14,427 nt of DNA from Coriobacteriia bacterium (lineage in GTDB: Bacteria > Actinomycetota > Coriobacteriia > Anaerosomatales > JAUVQN01): positions 1 to 14,427 of the forward strand of contig JAUVQN010000009.1 in NCBI GenBank assembly GCA_030598125.1, written 5' to 3'. The notes beneath the pieces are model-generated. The model was not told where the DNA came from. It did not search any database and was given only the letters and a program-made list of their open reading frames with translations. This document shows, piece after piece, positions 13,270 to 14,427 of the stretch (its first letter is position 1; every line of letters begins with the position of its first letter). Position numbers and translations under genes: made by a program.

Positions 13270-13788
13270 ATGTCACAGACCGATCAGAGGGAGTCGATCG
13301 ACCGCCGCGTGTGGCGGTGGGCGATCGTGGGCGCGATCGTGCTCGTGGTCTTCTTCACCACGTACCAGCTGACCGCCGCGAGTGGCCAGGATACGGTATC
13401 CACCTCCGGGCAGGAGGCCACCCAGGCGGCATACACGGGTGACGGTGCCGTGGCGGCCTCCGCCGACGGCGGGTGCGCGTGCTGCGGCACGTCCTCGAGC
13501 GAGCCCGTGGAGGGCTTCACCGCCGACGCGGGCGGCGTCCAGGTCGTCGACGTCGACGTGTCCGACGGCTTCGCGCCCAACGTCATCCGCGCGAAGGCCG
13601 GCGTGCCGATGGAGATCACGTTCGGGCAGGGATCGGGCTGCATGGCCGAGGTCATGTCGGCGGATCTCGGCTTCTACGAGGATTTGCAGAGCGGGCCGAG
13701 GACGATCGCCCTGCCAGCGCTCCAGCCAGGCGAGTACGGGTTCTCCTGCGGGATGGAGATGGTCTTCGGGTCGATCGTCGTGGAGTGA
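13270..13788 (+). CDS. membrane-anchored cupredoxin-like protein with a Cys cluster
   Basis: A 172-residue protein. One N-terminal transmembrane segment (about 17-35) anchors it, with the rest predicted outside. A low-complexity linker carries a Cys69-Ala-Cys71-Cys72 cluster (GGCACCGTSSS), followed by a cupredoxin-like domain (about 90-172). The domain ends PGEYGFSCGMEMVFGSIVV and keeps Cys124, Cys160, Met162 and Met164, with no histidine. It aligns by eye with the cupredoxin domain of the TauE/SafE fusion: Cys-to-Cys spacing 36 against 37, then CGMxM. The two probably share ancestry. A role in accepting or passing soft metal ions at the outer membrane face is inferred. The ATG at 13270 has GGAGG five bases upstream, directly after the HMA stop codon, so the two genes are surely co-transcribed. 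Confidence 0.82.
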   Translation: MSQTDQRESIDRRVWRWAIVGAIVLVVFFTTYQLTAASGQDTVSTSGQEATQAAYTGDGAVAASADGGCACCGTSSSEPVEGFTADAGGVQVVDVDVSDGFAPNVIRAKAGVPMEITFGQGSGCMAEVMSADLGFYEDLQSGPRTIALPALQPGEYGFSCGMEMVFGSIVVE

Positions 13789-13918
13789 ATCGGGATCCTG
13801 CGCCGCGCCGCCCCTTCGTGAACAGCGTGTAGAGTGCTGCCCATCACAATGGGATGAAGATGGCGCGCCCAACGGCCGAAGGAAAGGCTGAGGGCACGCC
13901 TGCATGGAGCGCTGAGCT
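13789..13918. other. 130-base intergenic region with a small stem-loop
   Basis: CCCAT (13840-13844) pairs with ATGGG (13849-13853) around CACA. TAGAGT at 13830-13835 is a possible -10 for the next gene but has no matching -35. I checked for a cyclic-di-GMP riboswitch, common before secreted propeller proteins, and did not find its conserved GCAAA blocks. Confidence 0.3.
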
Positions 13919-14427
13919 GTGGATCCCCGCACGAGACTCGTCCTGCTCGCGGCCACCGTCACCATCCTCCTGGCGGGCGGCGGGCCTGCTGCGGCTCAAT
14001 CGTGCGGCGCACCTCGCGCCGAGGCGGAGTTGTTCCACGCCACAGGCGACTACAAGCCTCAGGTGTGGGGCGACACTCTCGTGTACAGCCGGTACGACCA
14101 GGGCGCGTACGTCGTCATGTCCCGGGACCTCGACACCGGCCAGACCGGACCGGTCTCGCCGACGACCAACCGTCAGTGGGACCCGGACATCCACGCCGAC
14201 CGCATCGTATGGCAAGACGATTCCGGTCCCGACGCGGACATCGTCGTGTTCGACCGGATCTCCGGCGAGGAACGACGCCTGGAGCTCGCGGGCAGCCAGT
14301 ACAGCCCCGCCATCTGGGGCGACACCCTCGTCTACGAGGAGTTCATCGGGCACAGGATGAACCTGGTCGTGCATGACCTCGCCACCGACGAGGCGAGACG
14401 CCTGCCGGTCGGTCCGGTCGCGGCTCC
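13919..14427 (+). CDS. secreted TolB-like beta-propeller protein, 3' end cut by the window
   Basis: The first 169 codons of a larger exported protein. A Sec signal peptide covers about residues 1-27 (PRTRLVLLAATVTILLAGG core, likely cleavage at PAAAQ). A cysteine, Cys29, follows closely, but the preceding residues do not make a good lipobox. The mature part shows TolB/WD40-like blades with the recurring pattern xPxxWGDTLVYxxY, then V/IVxxDLxTGE. Examples are KPQVWGDTLVYSRYD, PDIHADRIVWQDDSG and SPAIWGDTLVYEEF, with DLDTGQ, DRISGE and DLATDE at the blade ends. Such proteins bind unknown ligands at the cell surface. The GTG at 13919 has GGAG nine bases upstream. The frame has no stop before the window edge. 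Confidence 0.78.
   Translation, partial: MDPRTRLVLLAATVTILLAGGGPAAAQSCGAPRAEAELFHATGDYKPQVWGDTLVYSRYDQGAYVVMSRDLDTGQTGPVSPTTNRQWDPDIHADRIVWQDDSGPDADIVVFDRISGEERRLELAGSQYSPAIWGDTLVYEEFIGHRMNLVVHDLATDEARRLPVGPVAA

Noticed and set aside
13789..13918. Cyclic-di-GMP riboswitch before the TolB-like gene
   Set aside because: Stem-loops are present, but the conserved GCAAA-containing blocks of the GEMM motif are not.

Overview
The window is high-GC DNA with strong GC-ending codon preference, ATG or GTG starts and clear GGAGG-type ribosome binding sites. Cell-wall-binding type 2 repeats, a GerW/YtfJ-type protein, a CBS-pair protein, an SPASM radical SAM enzyme and several secreted beta-propellers point to an actinobacterial (Actinomycetota) chromosome, possibly an anaerobic Coriobacteriia-like lineage. 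That placement is inference; no rRNA or marker gene is present. I see no phage, transposase, tRNA, rRNA or CRISPR.

Layout. (1) 1-1602, plus strand: the 3' part of an M28 zinc aminopeptidase, then a class I SAM methyltransferase. (2) 1628-2566, minus strand: a uroporphyrinogen-decarboxylase-fold protein that has lost the zinc-ligand cysteines of its methyltransferase relatives. (3) 2684-4187, plus strand: a lipoprotein with two PASTA domains and a seven-bladed YVTN-type propeller, whose last strand is displaced by an apparent one-base insertion in a G tract. The gene ends in a short repeat that also occurs in front of it. (4) 4250-8496, minus strand: a membrane-anchored FAM173-like methyltransferase, cardiolipin synthase, a CBS-pair protein, and a secreted NlpC/P60-like protein with three cell-wall-binding repeats. 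(5) 8737-9918, plus strand: a radical SAM/SPASM enzyme behind an AT-rich palindromic control region. (6) 9973-11059, minus strand: a polytopic membrane protein and a GerW-like protein. (7) 11222-13788, plus strand: a four-gene set that looks like one metal-handling module. (8) 13919 to the end, plus strand: the 5' part of a secreted TolB-like propeller protein.

The most coherent system is region 7. A small membrane protein with a Cys/Met/His loop is followed by a TauE/SafE (UreH-type) membrane protein fused to a cupredoxin-like domain. Next come a soluble HMA metallochaperone and a membrane-anchored cupredoxin-like protein with a Cys-Ala-Cys-Cys cluster. Both cupredoxin domains lack histidine and keep two cysteines and several methionines. 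That suggests soft-metal (probably Cu(I)) transfer at the cell surface rather than blue-copper electron transfer. Two GC-rich hairpins lie in the gaps of this set.

Much of the rest concerns the envelope: cardiolipin synthesis, wall-binding hydrolase-like protein, lipoprotein and secreted propellers. Apart from region 7 the genes do not form one obvious pathway.
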